A stretch of 64,000 bases of DNA, from assembly GCA_000733355.1 (NCBI GenBank), contig JNVV01000040.1, positions 244,600-308,599 of the forward strand, read 5' to 3'. A program made the translations under genes and the position numbers. Positions 7,507 to 17,874 of this stretch are shown piece after piece. The notes under the pieces are model-generated. The model was not told where the DNA came from. It was given only the letters and a program-made list of their open reading frames with translations, and made no database searches. The first letter of the stretch is position 1. Each line of letters opens with the position of its first letter. The DNA is from Falciphora oryzae (lineage: Eukaryota; Ascomycota; Sordariomycetes; Magnaporthales; Magnaporthaceae).

Positions 7507-10500
7507 CTAGAACGGTTTCCGTAACAGTTTCTTGACAGAGCTGTGGAACCCCTCATCGTCCCCCCACTGCTCGCCGAAGAAGTTGTCGGCCTTGTCGCTA
7601 AAGTGGACGTAGTCGTATCGGTCGTTGCGGCGAGCGCGCCCTTCGCTGGACCGCGCAATCTCTTCAAGCACCTGTACCATCTTATCCTTCGCCTTCATAT
7701 GCTTGGCGTCCTCCGGCTGCAGATGAAGTCGAGCATACTGCATAAGCGTAGCTGCCATGCCAACGGCAATCGGCGTCGCAAATGATGTCCCGGATTTGTG
7801 CTTGATCATCTTCAAGTTCGGGTCCCTGTCTGCGGGAAATAGGCTGCGGGGCCATAGCGACTTGACTCCTCCACCGAGCGTGGCGATGCTCGGGCAGTGG
7901 CTCGCGTTTGGGCTGAAGCGAGACTTTTGGCCATCTGCATCTACCGAGTATATGCAGATGACGTTGCTGTCGGAGGCAGGGTATGCAACACCTTGGTTGG
8001 CGCCGCCGTTTCTTGCGGCGGCGAAGATGAGCACATCTTTTGCATCCCGGATGGTCTCATGAAGTATTTTGCACTTCTTGGGATCTCCGCAGGTTCCAGG
8101 TTTGCATTCTCCCATCTCCCGCCGAGGCCACCCGATCGAAATGGAGACTATATCGACTTTCCACTCCGTGATAGCCCAGTCAATGGCCTGTTTGTGCCCC
8201 TTGATTAGCCGCTTTCTTGTACTCAGATATTGGGAAAAGTCCTCATACCTTTGCGAGTAGACATTGAGACGGCGCATCTGCATGGCAAACCTTCCCCACG
8301 CACAGCTCGGCTTCGGGGGCATACTTGAGAAGTAAGCCTGCCACGAACGTCCCATGTCCGTCGTGATCTCGGATGTCGTCCCGTCGACTTGGATCAACCC
8401 AATTGCGTTTCTGGATGATGCGCTCGGCCATGATGCCTTCATAGTCAAGGTCTATACCCGTGTCCAGCACCGCAATCCTAACAGGTCGACTGATCGTGCA
8501 GCCGTCGGGGAGGAGACGGCGTTGGACTCGTTTATAGCGCTTCCTCCACTCTTTGTACTCTGCATGCCTGGGTGGGTGCCTGGCGTCAGCCCGTGCGAGT
8601 GGGTATAGGTAAATTGTCTTGGATAGGTAGGTAAGGAGGTAAAAAAAAAAGCGTACTGGTCGGGCCAGCATACCTCTCCAAGTCGGGCTCATCCATCTTG
8701 TCGAAGAATTCAAACCCTGAATTTGGTGTTGCACCACGGGAGGATGTATCCTGTTCAGAATCGCTACATGGCAGGTCGGATCCCACAGGGCTTCTCGACC
8801 CAAAGAGGTCCATGTGTATGGCTTCCGCCATGGTGTCGAGTTCCTCAATGGATATAGCATTGTCCACCATACGGAGGTGCTCTTCAAGCTGCCGGACCAC
8901 GGTATTGTAGAACTTCTCCCTCAGCTTTGTGTCTGAAAGTACCTGGCCGCTCTCAGACTCTTCCCTCCAAAGCTGCATGTCGAGGCAGGCTTCGATGCTC
9001 TTGGCGAATCTTGTGTCGTCGTCGAACACCTTCTTCTTCTGCATCGCACAAAACAGGTCATAGACGTCCAAGGCCCCTGTTCTCTCCATTGAGTCAGGAT
9101 CGCCTTCAGGGCCGCAGTACGTTGTGGCCAGCTCGCGGAATGACTGCTTCGTGTACACTTCCATGAGGGTAGCTGCTAGCACGACGAACGTGGGAACTGG
9201 GTGCGTGCCCGGAAAGTCCATGTCGAGACACTCCCAACTATCGAGGTCCTCGATTGGCCGAAGTTGCTTCTTGAGGAATGGCGTGAGATAGTATTTTGAG
9301 CTAAACGACCTTGTCGGGAGAAAGAAAATGTCCGAAGGACTGAGGGTCTCTCGAAGCCAGGGGGTACCGTAGAGGTGAAGCACTGCATAGCTAAAAAGCA
9401 CGGCAAGAATGTACTTGTGTCTGTCTTCGAAGTGGCTGAGGGTTTGTGTCTTGTCAAGAAGTTGTTTAAGGGTTATGGGCTTTTCCGTTCTGTGTACTAG
9501 GAACGTCCGGCCCTGGGGTTCGTCCATTTTGAGATCCAGGCTCTCGCCACGCGAGTCCAAGATCAACCCCAGGCGTTGGACTCTCTTGTGGGTGAACCGA
9601 AGTTTTTGGCACAGGGGACCAGCGTTGATGGGAATGGTTTCCCCGGTGGGGCAGCTAGACTGAAAGGTGACCTTGTTCGTTCGCACACGCACCTCCGTGA
9701 TTTCCTCCGTGATTTGTGTCTTTTTGTCCACAAGGATCAAAATAAAGGCTTCTCCGTGTGCGTTTTCTCGATCCCTCGACCGTCGCTGTGTTGCCACACG
9801 CATTCTGGCCAGCAACTCTCCCCCCTTGACAACATTGCTGGCCACAGTTGGCCGAATCTTGGAGCGCTTGAAAGATGGAGCGAGCGGTCACGGACAGCTT
9901 GAAAGATGGAGCGAGCGGTCACGGACAGCTTGAAAGATGGCGGTGCTACTTCCTTGGCGGATGAGGGGCTGTCCCATCCGCCTCCTTCTGTCGAGAGGGA
10001 ATCTTGTTTGGGGTCGTCTCTGGCCAGCGCCTGCCATTTTCCTAGGACCGCAAAAAGCTCATCTTCGTCCTGCTCCTTAAGGCCCGAGCCGTAACCCAGA
10101 CTTTTCTTGACAAACTGGATCTTGGCGCCCTCGTCATTCTCATGACATCGCCTCCTCCATTCCTCGTTGAATCGTAGGAGAGTCGGGTAAGGGGCTGGTA
10201 TGACGTCCCGAGAGTGTTGGTGGTCAATAGGTTTCTGGAGCCAGGAGGTGAGGTAGCCCCCTAGGCTCCTTAAATAATTGTATAGCGGATGTTCGGTGGT
10301 GGAAATTGGTAAAAGTAACTCGAAGCGATGCAAGGTTGCTGTGGTGAGTTCGCTGTCCGGCTCCCTGGTGGTCTTGCGGATGATGAAGCACCAAGCTCGT
10401 AGTCTGTCGCAGAATCTCTGCAGATTTCCCTCTGCGACTTCAAGTTTGTTGGACTCGACGAAAGAACATATTTCGCTGAACGATTGAGAGCTATCTGTCA

Positions 10501-10549
10501 GAAGGCGCCATTCGCTGCTGGTCCTTTGAGATGTCGGCATTTGATGCAT
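7507..10549 (-). CDS. Subtilisin-like (S8) serine protease with DUF7580-like N-terminal region, HET-Q2-type; frame disturbed near 9.9 kb
   Basis: The ATG is at 10549. Exons end at 8674, then run 8567-8249 and 8187-7507. Intron 8568-8673 has a GTATGC donor. Intron 8188-8248 has a GTATGA donor, a GCTAATC branch and an ACAG acceptor. The N-terminal two-thirds is helical and contains LRETLSPSDIFFLP, resembling the fungal DUF7580 region seen in front of subtilisin domains. The protease domain has the full catalytic set: Asp in IAVLDTGID, His in HDGHGTFVAG, the oxyanion Asn in FAAARNGG, and Ser in SGTSFATPIAVG. There is no signal peptide, so it is probably cytosolic. A 62-bp tandem expansion at 9866-9927 puts the N-terminal 209 codons out of frame with the rest. 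Either the gene is broken, or a 56-nt intron (9867-9922, GTGACC...TTTCAAG) restores the frame and gives ~939 aa. The neighbouring gasdermin suggests the substrate. Confidence 0.75.
9866..9940. repeat. 31-bp tandem repeat (2 full copies plus part of a third) inside the protease gene
   Basis: Units begin GCTTGAAAGATGG at 9866, 9897 and 9928. Each full unit is 31 bp and ends GGTCACGGACA. Two extra units add 62 bp, which is not a multiple of three. Removing exactly two units joins the upstream and downstream protease frames without any stop, so the expansion is recent relative to the gene. Confidence 0.9.
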
Positions 10550-11347
10550 ATTGGAGGGATCGATGTCTAGGCGGATAGCTTCAGCTCCTTATCTGCTGGA
10601 ACAGCCTGGAGGGCTTGGGCCGAGGATTCAGGCGCACTGGACAACCGTGAAGGCGGTCGGAGGACCTGATTTAGATGGGCATTGGCAATGCTTATGAATT
10701 TTCCAGCACACAACCTCGACCTCCCCGCCACTTCAGCGTCAGCCCCCTAAACGCCAGGAGGGAGGCTTGCAGGGGGTGCACATAGACATCCATTTGCTCC
10801 TGGAAATGGGTGTAGTGTGCGTGTTCGTTGATTGGAGGCCTAACCATAGGTACCTAAGTATTAAAACTCGGGTTACTTGAAAAGATATCGACCTCAGGTA
10901 CCTAGGTATGTACAGGTAATCGGACCATTGGTATCTTGCAGCTCAGGTTGGATGCTCGGGGCCGAAACGCTCCCGAACACCAGTCAAATTGTTAGTATCA
11001 AGTCGGGCAGCCAGGCGCACATAATGCAGCCAAGGAATAACGTATGCACCTATTTCCATTATGTTAAGCTACCTAAGATCGAAGTACCTGTTAACTGCGC
11101 TTCCGCTTTTTTGTTAGCTCCTGTCTGTACCTGTGGATTCTCTGAGGGGGCTCACAAAGGCAGCCCTAAGGCAGGGTGATTGATCCTCGAGTATATGTTT
11201 CTGCTCACGCGAAATCTCGGAGCAACTGCACGTTTCCCCGCACGCCCTCTTCCTGCCCCCGTTGAACAGCACAGCTCGAGTTTCCCTCTTCTCTTCGGCT
11301 TCCAGTCGATCCATTCATATTGCAAAGTGCCTACCTTCGACCCTACG
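10550..11347. promoter_or_regulatory. Divergent promoter region between the protease and the zinc finger-kinase gene
   Basis: The two start codons (10549 on minus, 11348 on plus) face away from each other across 798 bp, so both promoters must lie here. It contains palindromic TAGGTACCTA-type elements at 10847-10860 and 10896-10908 and further ACCTAAG/GTACCT copies near 11070-11090. No TATA box is obvious. Confidence 0.5.
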
Positions 11348-14300
11348 ATGGCTAACTTGCCCGCGCCAAACCCGCCTGAAGAACCGCCAACAATTGATAT
11401 CGTCGCGGATCAATGCTTCCGAGCATTTCGCCGCTGCCTAGAGGCTGGATGTTCTGTCCATGTCCTCCAGCAGTCGCTTTTGCGGGATCAGTTTACCCGG
11501 TTTACATTATGGACGAACTCCATGAGTGTTTTTGCCCAGGGCCGTGCATCTATGCACTTTCGCCTTAGGGAAACACCAGACGTCCAGCTTGTCGTAATTG
11601 GCGTACTCAGAACTCTTCTGAGCCACATACGGAAATGTCAGTCGGTTCTATCTCCCCAAGCTCCTGCATTAACATTATAATGCTGACCGACAGTAGGGCC
11701 GGAGCTACTGTCCCAGGATGGGCCCGTGGATCCGACCGAACCTAGTAAAGCGGGGGGCAGGCTGGACAAGTCCCTTCGAGAGAGGTCTCTTCGAGGCATG
11801 GCGGAGGAAATAAATATGCTTTTTACCGTATCCAACATCATCCGACGGGGCAGTCGCCAATCTCAGAACATTAAAGCAGACGAGGAGAACCCCGAGGTCG
11901 ACCGCCCACTCTATGAGCGCTTTCTCTGGCACGTCCACAGCCACTTCCCAGCACCTCATCGCGGCCGGCCAGCCGAAGACCTTGACGCAGGAGAGCAATC
12001 CACCCGAAACAACTGGGAAGCCATTAGCTCGAGACTTGCTTTAACGATACTCATCCGACAAAAAAAAGTCCTCTACCGGAAGTCGCGATACGGTCGAACC
12101 CCGGCACAGATGAAACGGACGGTCCAGCAGCCCAAAATCGGGATTCCTGTGGTCTCGCAAAAGGATCAGCAACTATCAGAACCTGTGGTCATCAAGGCGG
12201 AGCCAGATCCCGACATCTCTGCGGGCCACGACAAGCCCAAAGCCCACAGCGTCGTCTCTGGTTATACCGCGACAACTTTAACTCAGAGAAGGTACGATAA
12301 AGCTTCGACACCATCCGTCATATCAACCAGCCGGACAGGCCCGTCGACTCGACGAGATGCCCTCGAGTTTCCTCAACGGCCGGTCCACTGCGTCAACGAG
12401 AAGTACCAAAGAGTGGTAGACGAGAGATGGCCACTGTTTTGGCAGATCCTCCAAGAAACTTTGGAGGAGGAGGATGGCACCACTTCGACACTCGCTGAAC
12501 GATTAGACGCAGCAGTGGATGATCTGGATCGGTCCCTCAAAGGGGAGTTCCTCGCCTGTGTCCGTGGGGTGGCTGAGCTTACCTGCCCGATCTGCTTCTG
12601 TGCCCTTCCTGGCGAAATTCTACTTAGTAGATCGAAATGGGAGTAAGTTGCCTACAACCACGGTGTCACCGAAAGACAGGGGAACAAAAGCACGCAGCTA
12701 ACCAGAGCCATTAGGTCACACGTACTGGGCGATCTCGACGCATACGTATGCCTTTTCCAAGACTGTAGTATTCCCAAGGAGCTTTACGGCCACCGAACCA
12801 ACTGGATAAGCCACATGCGTGAACACACTCGGCGATGGTCGTGCGTAACAAAGTCACATGGGAAACAAGATTTTACGACAAGAGAAGAGTACATCGACCA
12901 TGTAGCGGTTGAACACAGCGGCGCATATACCGAAAGGCGGCTCCAACTGCTTGCAGACAGAAGTTCTTGGATCCCGGAGCAGCTTTTCGACTGTTGCCCA
13001 CTTTGTGGTGGAGATGTCGAAACCGCCAAAACCGAGGAGCATATTGCGAAACATCTTAGGATGCTCGCACTAACATCTTTGCCACATGAGAAAAGATACG
13101 ACGAAGACAATCCTCATCATGACAACAAGTCACATCACACCGACAGCTCCGACCTCTCAGTCACACCGACCATCGCAGAGTACACTTCAGACCAAGGTGA
13201 CTCGGAAGCACAAGAAACCCCGGCGCAGGAAGGAGATGCGCCAGAAGAGGATAGGGAGCCGCCAGATGACGATCTAGCGGAACAACAGCTGCGTGAAGGG
13301 ATTCCCAACTCACCCTGGCAGGGTTTTTTCCAGCCTCCGTCAGAACCATCTCTGGATAACGATTCTATCCTCAAATCACTCCTCGAACAACAGAATGACA
13401 CTTCCCGCGGGGCAGTGTCTATTTCTGCGACCAAACAAGTTGTACAAATACTGAGAAGGCTCCGGAGGCTTGTGGGTAAAAAGCGCAGCGATCTCGTCAA
13501 GGAAAGGCTGGACGCAGTTCCCAGTGACAACCCTAGGGACGACCTCAGCGACGCCAGCGACGACAGCGATGACCCCGGCGATGACCCCGGCGATCAGCAA
13601 TTGCTGTCCGACCGGCTAACAGGCGAGATGGCCCGAGGTGATTTCCCTGACGGCAACAGATTCTACTTTCCTACGCGAGCCTATAAACTCGTCGTAGGCG
13701 ATGCCGTCTCGCAACAGATGCGCCTCGCCCGGCGGAAACACAACCGGGAGCTCGTGAGATTCATTGTAGAAGACGCCCCCAAGCTGTTCACCCTCGTGGC
13801 GACGACGTGGCCCAGAGATTACCGACTGCAATTTGAAATAATGAAGTGGTTCCGCAAAAAAAAAATCCGAGACGGCAGCGTCAGCGCCAAGGTCAAGCGC
13901 GCGACCGGCCAGGGTGTGGGACGGAAGCACTCCTGGTTTGACGAGGAGTGGCTTCTCGCCCAGGATGAGAAGCTGTGGAGTATCACGGAAGTGCAAAGCA
14001 TTTGCGAGAACCAGTGGAAGATACTGGTGCCCGTGCTCTCGACGAAGGAGGCCAGCTATGACTTTGGAGAGGAAACGATTCTTCCCTTCACCAAGGTCAA
14101 GGATGCGCAGCAAGCCCGCGAGGCATTTAGCATCGTGACCAAGGTTCAGATACAGCCGGGGCACTTCACAGACGAATCTCCGATCAAGCGCGTGAGTTGT
14201 CTCCCTTGAACTTGGGGTCCAGGGCTGACCGTTCTCAGACCTCCAACGATTTAGATGGCCAGGATTCGGCTGCTGCCACTGCGGAGCCTGAAAACTACCA

Positions 14301-15426
14301 GTGGCCGGAGGATTTTGCGGTAAAGGAGATTACTCCCCTTGAGGAAGAGCGGCAGAATATAGAGGATACCTTCGCCAACGAAGTTCAGACGCTGAGGACC
14401 ATGAATGACCACTGCTGCGAGCATATCCTCCGCTTTGCCACGGCATTCACCAGGGGGAACGACGCGTCGGACCGCCGCTACTTCCTTGTCTTCGAATGGG
14501 CCGACGGCGGGAGCCTTGAGGACCTCTTTGATAAGCACCGAAACCCAGTGTTAAGCAAGGCGCTCGTGAGACGCGTGGCGAGTCAGATACTGGGGCTAGC
14601 CACTGCCCTGAAAGCCACCCATGAGGTTAAGATCCGCCACGGAGACCTCAAGCCGGGAAACATTCTCTGGTTCAAGCCCAAAGGCAGCAACACCGCGGAC
14701 GGCGAGACGGGCAGCGGCGACCAGGACTTCATCGGGACGCTGAAGATCGGCGACTGGGGGCTGCCCAAGTACCATTTCGAGGGGACCAAGCACCGCGGGG
14801 GCCGAGGCATGGGGACCTTCACCAAGTACGGCACTCCGCTGTACGAGCCCCCCGAGGTTGAGCAGGGCATCGGAAAGGGCGGCGAGAAGGTCCTGGGCCG
14901 CCAGTACGACGTGTGGTCGATGGGATGCATCATCCTAGAGATACTAACCTGGCTCGTCTACGGCTACGATGGCATCCAGCGCTTCCGCCGAAACGTCAGG
15001 AACAACCGCAATTCGCGCGAGGGAACCCCCTGCTACGAGATGGTGCTTGACAGCGAGACCAAGCACAAAGCCAAGGTCCGGTGGGCCGTCACCCAATGGA
15101 TGGAGCACCTCGCCGGTCAGCCATTGTTTGCGAGCGACCAGGCGCTCGGCGCCCTCCTGCAGATTGTCCGGGAAAACCTCATCGTCGTCAAACTGCCTCC
15201 CGAGTTCGGGGAGACGAGGTCCGGTGGAGGCGCTGTCTCGCCGCCTCCGATCCCTGAGATCCGTGTCACAGCAGGGACAAGTCGCGGGGACAGCTTGAAC
15301 CCGCAGAGTTCCCAAAAGGCAAGAATTACTTCGACTGCACTAGTGGATAAACTGAAGACTAAAGTTTTCGAGGAGGACGACCCGGAGTCTGACTGGTGGT
15401 TTCGCCCAGCACGCAAGAGTGGGTGA
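11348..15426 (+). CDS. C2H2-type zinc finger (acuF-like) protein fused to a C-terminal protein kinase domain
   Basis: There are four exons: 11348-11636, 11694-12642, 12715-14191 and 14239-15426. Each intron has a matching donor and a GCTGAC/GCTAAC branch. The product is 1,300 aa. Residues ~390-530 hold fungal zinc-finger blocks: CPICFCALP, YVCLFQDC, WISHMREH and CPLCGGDVE...HIAKHL. Residues ~535-640 are acidic and disordered. The kinase domain (~740-1230) has the ATP lysine in FAVKEI (~934), HGDLKPGN (~1039-1046, HRD variant), DWG (~1077, DFG variant), and PPEV as the APE motif. No normal glycine-rich loop precedes the lysine; a variable ~30-residue insert is there instead. It is probably an active or semi-active Ser/Thr kinase. 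Kinase domains are common in fungal immunity-type proteins, but a role with the adjacent gasdermin pair is inference. The stop lies in the end of the pogo-type element, so the native tail may be lost. Confidence 0.82.
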
Positions 15427-15430
15427 CCCC

Positions 15431-15477
15431 ACTTTGGGCCACCCCCTACTTTGGGCCACCCCCTACTTTGGGCCACC
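15431..15477. repeat. 17-bp direct repeats (2.8 copies) in the transposon end
   Basis: The unit ACTTTGGGCCACCCCCT occurs at 15431 and 15448, with a partial third copy at 15465-15477. Such subterminal repeats are typical transposase-binding sites. Confidence 0.85.
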
Positions 15478-15564
15478 ATTTCCGACACAACAAATGCACT
15501 ACTTCATCAAAACAAACGCGATCTGAACGAAAACAGTACCAATTTGTATACTTTTTTTTTCGCC

Positions 15565-16010
15565 ATGACGTCCGATTCCGACTTCCGAATAGCCGAGGCC
15601 ATCCAATCTCTCGAGTTAGGCCAATCCGTACGCAAGGCGACCCGCGATTGGAACGTATCGCGCTCGACCCTCCAACGACGACTCCAAGGAGGCCGGACCA
15701 TGCGGCAGGCCAAAGAACCCGTTCAGAAACTCTCCAAAGAGCAGGAAAGCTTCGCTGCTGACTGGTTTTGTACGGAAGAGGTAGCAGGGCGCGCTCCAAC
15801 GCGAGAAATGGTGCGAGAGTTCGCGCAGGTCATGTTGCCTACCGGACCCGAGGCCGGCCGACTTGGGAGGCGCTGGATTAAAGGCTTTCTATCGCGTAAC
15901 CCGACCCTTATGACCAAAGTAGGCCATGGCCTCGAGGCTGCCCGAGCAAAGGAGGTTACCAAAGAAAATATCCAAGCGTTCTACAGCCGTCTCCAAAGCA
16001 TGGTAGACGC
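15565..16010 (+). pseudogene. Truncated pogo-family transposase (DNA-binding half only)
   Basis: From the ATG at 15565 about 149 codons remain. Residues 5-50 form a psq-type helix-turn-helix (IAEAIQSLELGQSVRKATRD and VSRSTLQRRL). Residues ~65-135 match the CENP-B-type second helix-turn-helix (GRAPTREMVREFAQ, GRRWIKGFLSRNP). The frame is clean up to the LTR at 16011. The DDE endonuclease domain that should follow, about 300 residues, is missing, so this copy cannot transpose by itself. Confidence 0.8.
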
Positions 16011-16485
16011 TGTAACAGGTCTTGGCCCTACTATAGCAGGCTACAGCAGTGTCAGACCTGGGAAAAAAGGGGGTTCTTTTAGGGAGATCTCAGAGGTTCA
16101 GCAGCTCAATAGTCGTATTTGTGCAAGTCTATGGTGATGATGAAACAAAGACGATAGCTTGCCCTCCTGACCTCCTTCACAGGGGGTCCCTCGGGCTCTT
16201 CTTATGCTCTGGCCCTCCGGCCGTCTTTCGGTTGTCATCGGCACGCCTCCTCCTCCGTGGCGTCCGTCGGAACCGGATATGCTCCGTTCCTTTTAGGGTT
16301 CTGAGCTTGGGTGCGTCTTTGGCCGGGCCGGAGGCCAACCGGCATGCGTGTCACAGAGCCAAACTCTCTTGATCCGCACGTCCGTCAGGGCTTGCGCCCT
16401 TCCGGCTACCACCCGGAGCCCTCCCCTGAGGCCACCGGTGGCGTTCCCTGAGGCTGCTGGTCATGGTTCTGTGTGGGGTGTTACA
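16011..16485 (-). repeat. Solo LTR of the same family as the gag-only element
   Basis: It begins TGTAACAGGTC and ends GGGTGTTACA, in the same orientation as the LTRs at 3-5 kb. It is 475 bp with the single-unit structure. No internal region is attached. The 5 bases outside each end (GACGC and GGGAA) differ, so it is not a simple insertion followed by LTR-LTR excision. Confidence 0.85.
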
Positions 16486-16544
16486 GGGAAGAGATCCCTC
16501 AATGTTATTTACTTTACTAATGAGAATTCACTCGACATCTCGGG

Positions 16545-17559
16545 GTTCCCAACAGCGATTGGCGCATGCCGACCTGGCTGCGCCCGCTAGGCCAACACCT
16601 GGTCAAGGATTTGGGCAAGATCGAGAAAAACATCAGGCGGGCGAAGCGGCTGATGATACCAGTGATCGAACAGCGCCTGCGCGACATGGAGACGCTTGGC
16701 ACTGACCGGCCCGACGATCTCACCCAGTGGCTGCTCGAGGCCCTGCCCGAGTCGGAGCGGACCGATACGGACGCCCAGGTTATGCTGCAGCTGGTGCTGT
16801 GCGCTGCGAGCATCCACAGCAGCAGCAACCCGCTGGTCGACGCCATTTACGATCTGGCTGACAAGCCCGAAGTTCAAGCCGAGCTCAGGCACGAGGTGGA
16901 GGAGGCGTTTGCCAAGGGCGGGTGGTCCAAGCGGGACAGTATCATGAAGTTGAAGAAAATGGGCGGCTTCATGAAAGAGGTCCAGCGGCTTAGGGGCAAT
17001 ATCAGTGAGTGCCATCTGCCTAGCATCGCCGTCTACACACGAAGGGACGGCCAACTGACAGCGTCCGACGAACAGCCGGTTTCATCCGCAAGGTTGTCAA
17101 GCCCATCGCCCTATCCGACGGCACGCACTTACCGGCAGGGACGAGGCTACTAGCGCCACAGGCGGGCATGTCGCAGGACGCGCGCTTTTGCGAGTCGCCC
17201 GAGACGTTCGACGCACTGCGCTTTTACAAGATGCGGCAGCGGTCCGACGAGGACCGGAACCGGTGGCAGTTCACGTCCATCGAGAACAGCAACATGAGCT
17301 TTGGGGCCGGCAAGCACTCGTGCCCAGGGGGGTTCTTCGCGGGGACCGAGATCAAGATGCTCTGGCGCATTTTCTGCTCGGCTACGAGATGAGGCTCAAG
17401 GACGGCGAGGAGAGGCCAAAGGGCTACGCCGTCATGATGTCCAAAGGGGCGAACCCGGAGGGCGAGGTCATGTTTCGCCGGAGGGAGTGTGCCGATGGCC
17501 GGATACTTGAAGCTTGCGTTGCAGCTGCACCTCGACGCCGTGTCTACCAACTTACCTAG
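16545..17559 (+). pseudogene. 5'-truncated, frameshifted cytochrome P450 (ent-kaurene oxidase-like fungal type)
   Basis: The first part begins mid-protein at TWLRPLGQHL and runs through the I-helix region (AASIHSSSNPL) and the ExxR motif (KEVQRL). Intron 17005-17075 (GTGAGT...AACAG) leads to the segment with LPAGTRLLAPQAGMSQDARF and the heme-binding FGAGKHSCPGG (Cys ligand present). At ~17359-17363 one base is missing: the expected continuation (AHFLLGYEMRLKDGEERPKGY) is in the next frame and runs to a stop at 17559. The N-terminal ~200 residues with the membrane anchor are absent, replaced by the LTR. This family usually oxidises terpenoids or other secondary metabolites. With both losses the gene cannot make a normal enzyme. 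Confidence 0.82.
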
Positions 17560-17785
17560 GGGCACTGTATATAAAACAGCCCAACTCGAATGTGCATGCA
17601 TATCATCTGCACCGTGCAGGATACTCAACCCAGCTTGGCCGAAACTGCGTTCACGATTAGCCTACGCTTTCTAACAAAAAGTGGTCAAAATTAAAAGTCT
17701 ACAGATACCAGAAAGGATAGGGAAAAAGCAAAAGGAAAAAGCAAATGAAAAAAGAGGAGGGCCCCGAAAGGCACACCGGGATTTG

Positions 17786-17874
17786 AGCCCGATGCGGGGG
17801 TCGAACCCGCAACCTTGAGATGCCTCGCAACCTGCTGTAAGAGTCTCACGCTCTACCGATTGAGCTAACCGGGC
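17786..17874 (-). tRNA. tRNA-Lys (CTT anticodon) with a 16-nt intron
   Basis: Read on the minus strand, the acceptor stem GCCCGGT pairs with ATCGGGC. The D-arm contains TAGCTCAATCGGTAGAGC. The anticodon stem-loop is GAGA-CTCTTAA-TCTC with anticodon CTT. The T-arm is GCGGGTTCGACCCCCGC. A 16-nt intron sits one base 3' of the anticodon (after position 37), the canonical site. Mature length is 73 nt before CCA addition. Confidence 0.93.

Larger units (their letters stand above)
15422..16010 (+). mobile_element. 5' part of a pogo/Fot-type DNA transposon, cut by an LTR
   Basis: The element appears to start at about 15418-15424 with AGTGGGTGACCCC, a typical terminal-repeat start for fungal pogo-like elements, followed by three 17-bp subrepeats and then a transposase start. 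It is interrupted at 16010/16011 by a solo LTR. Neither the DDE catalytic part nor the other terminal repeat is found on the far side. The exact left boundary and a TA target duplication could not be fixed. Confidence 0.65.

Noticed and set aside
6723..7667. 314-codon minus-strand frame
   Set aside because: Antisense to the gasdermin-like exon 2 and no recognisable domain.
9867..9922. Treating the 56-nt segment as an established intron
   Set aside because: The donor GTGACC is weak and the segment consists of the tandem repeat units, so it is reported only as an alternative to a frameshift.
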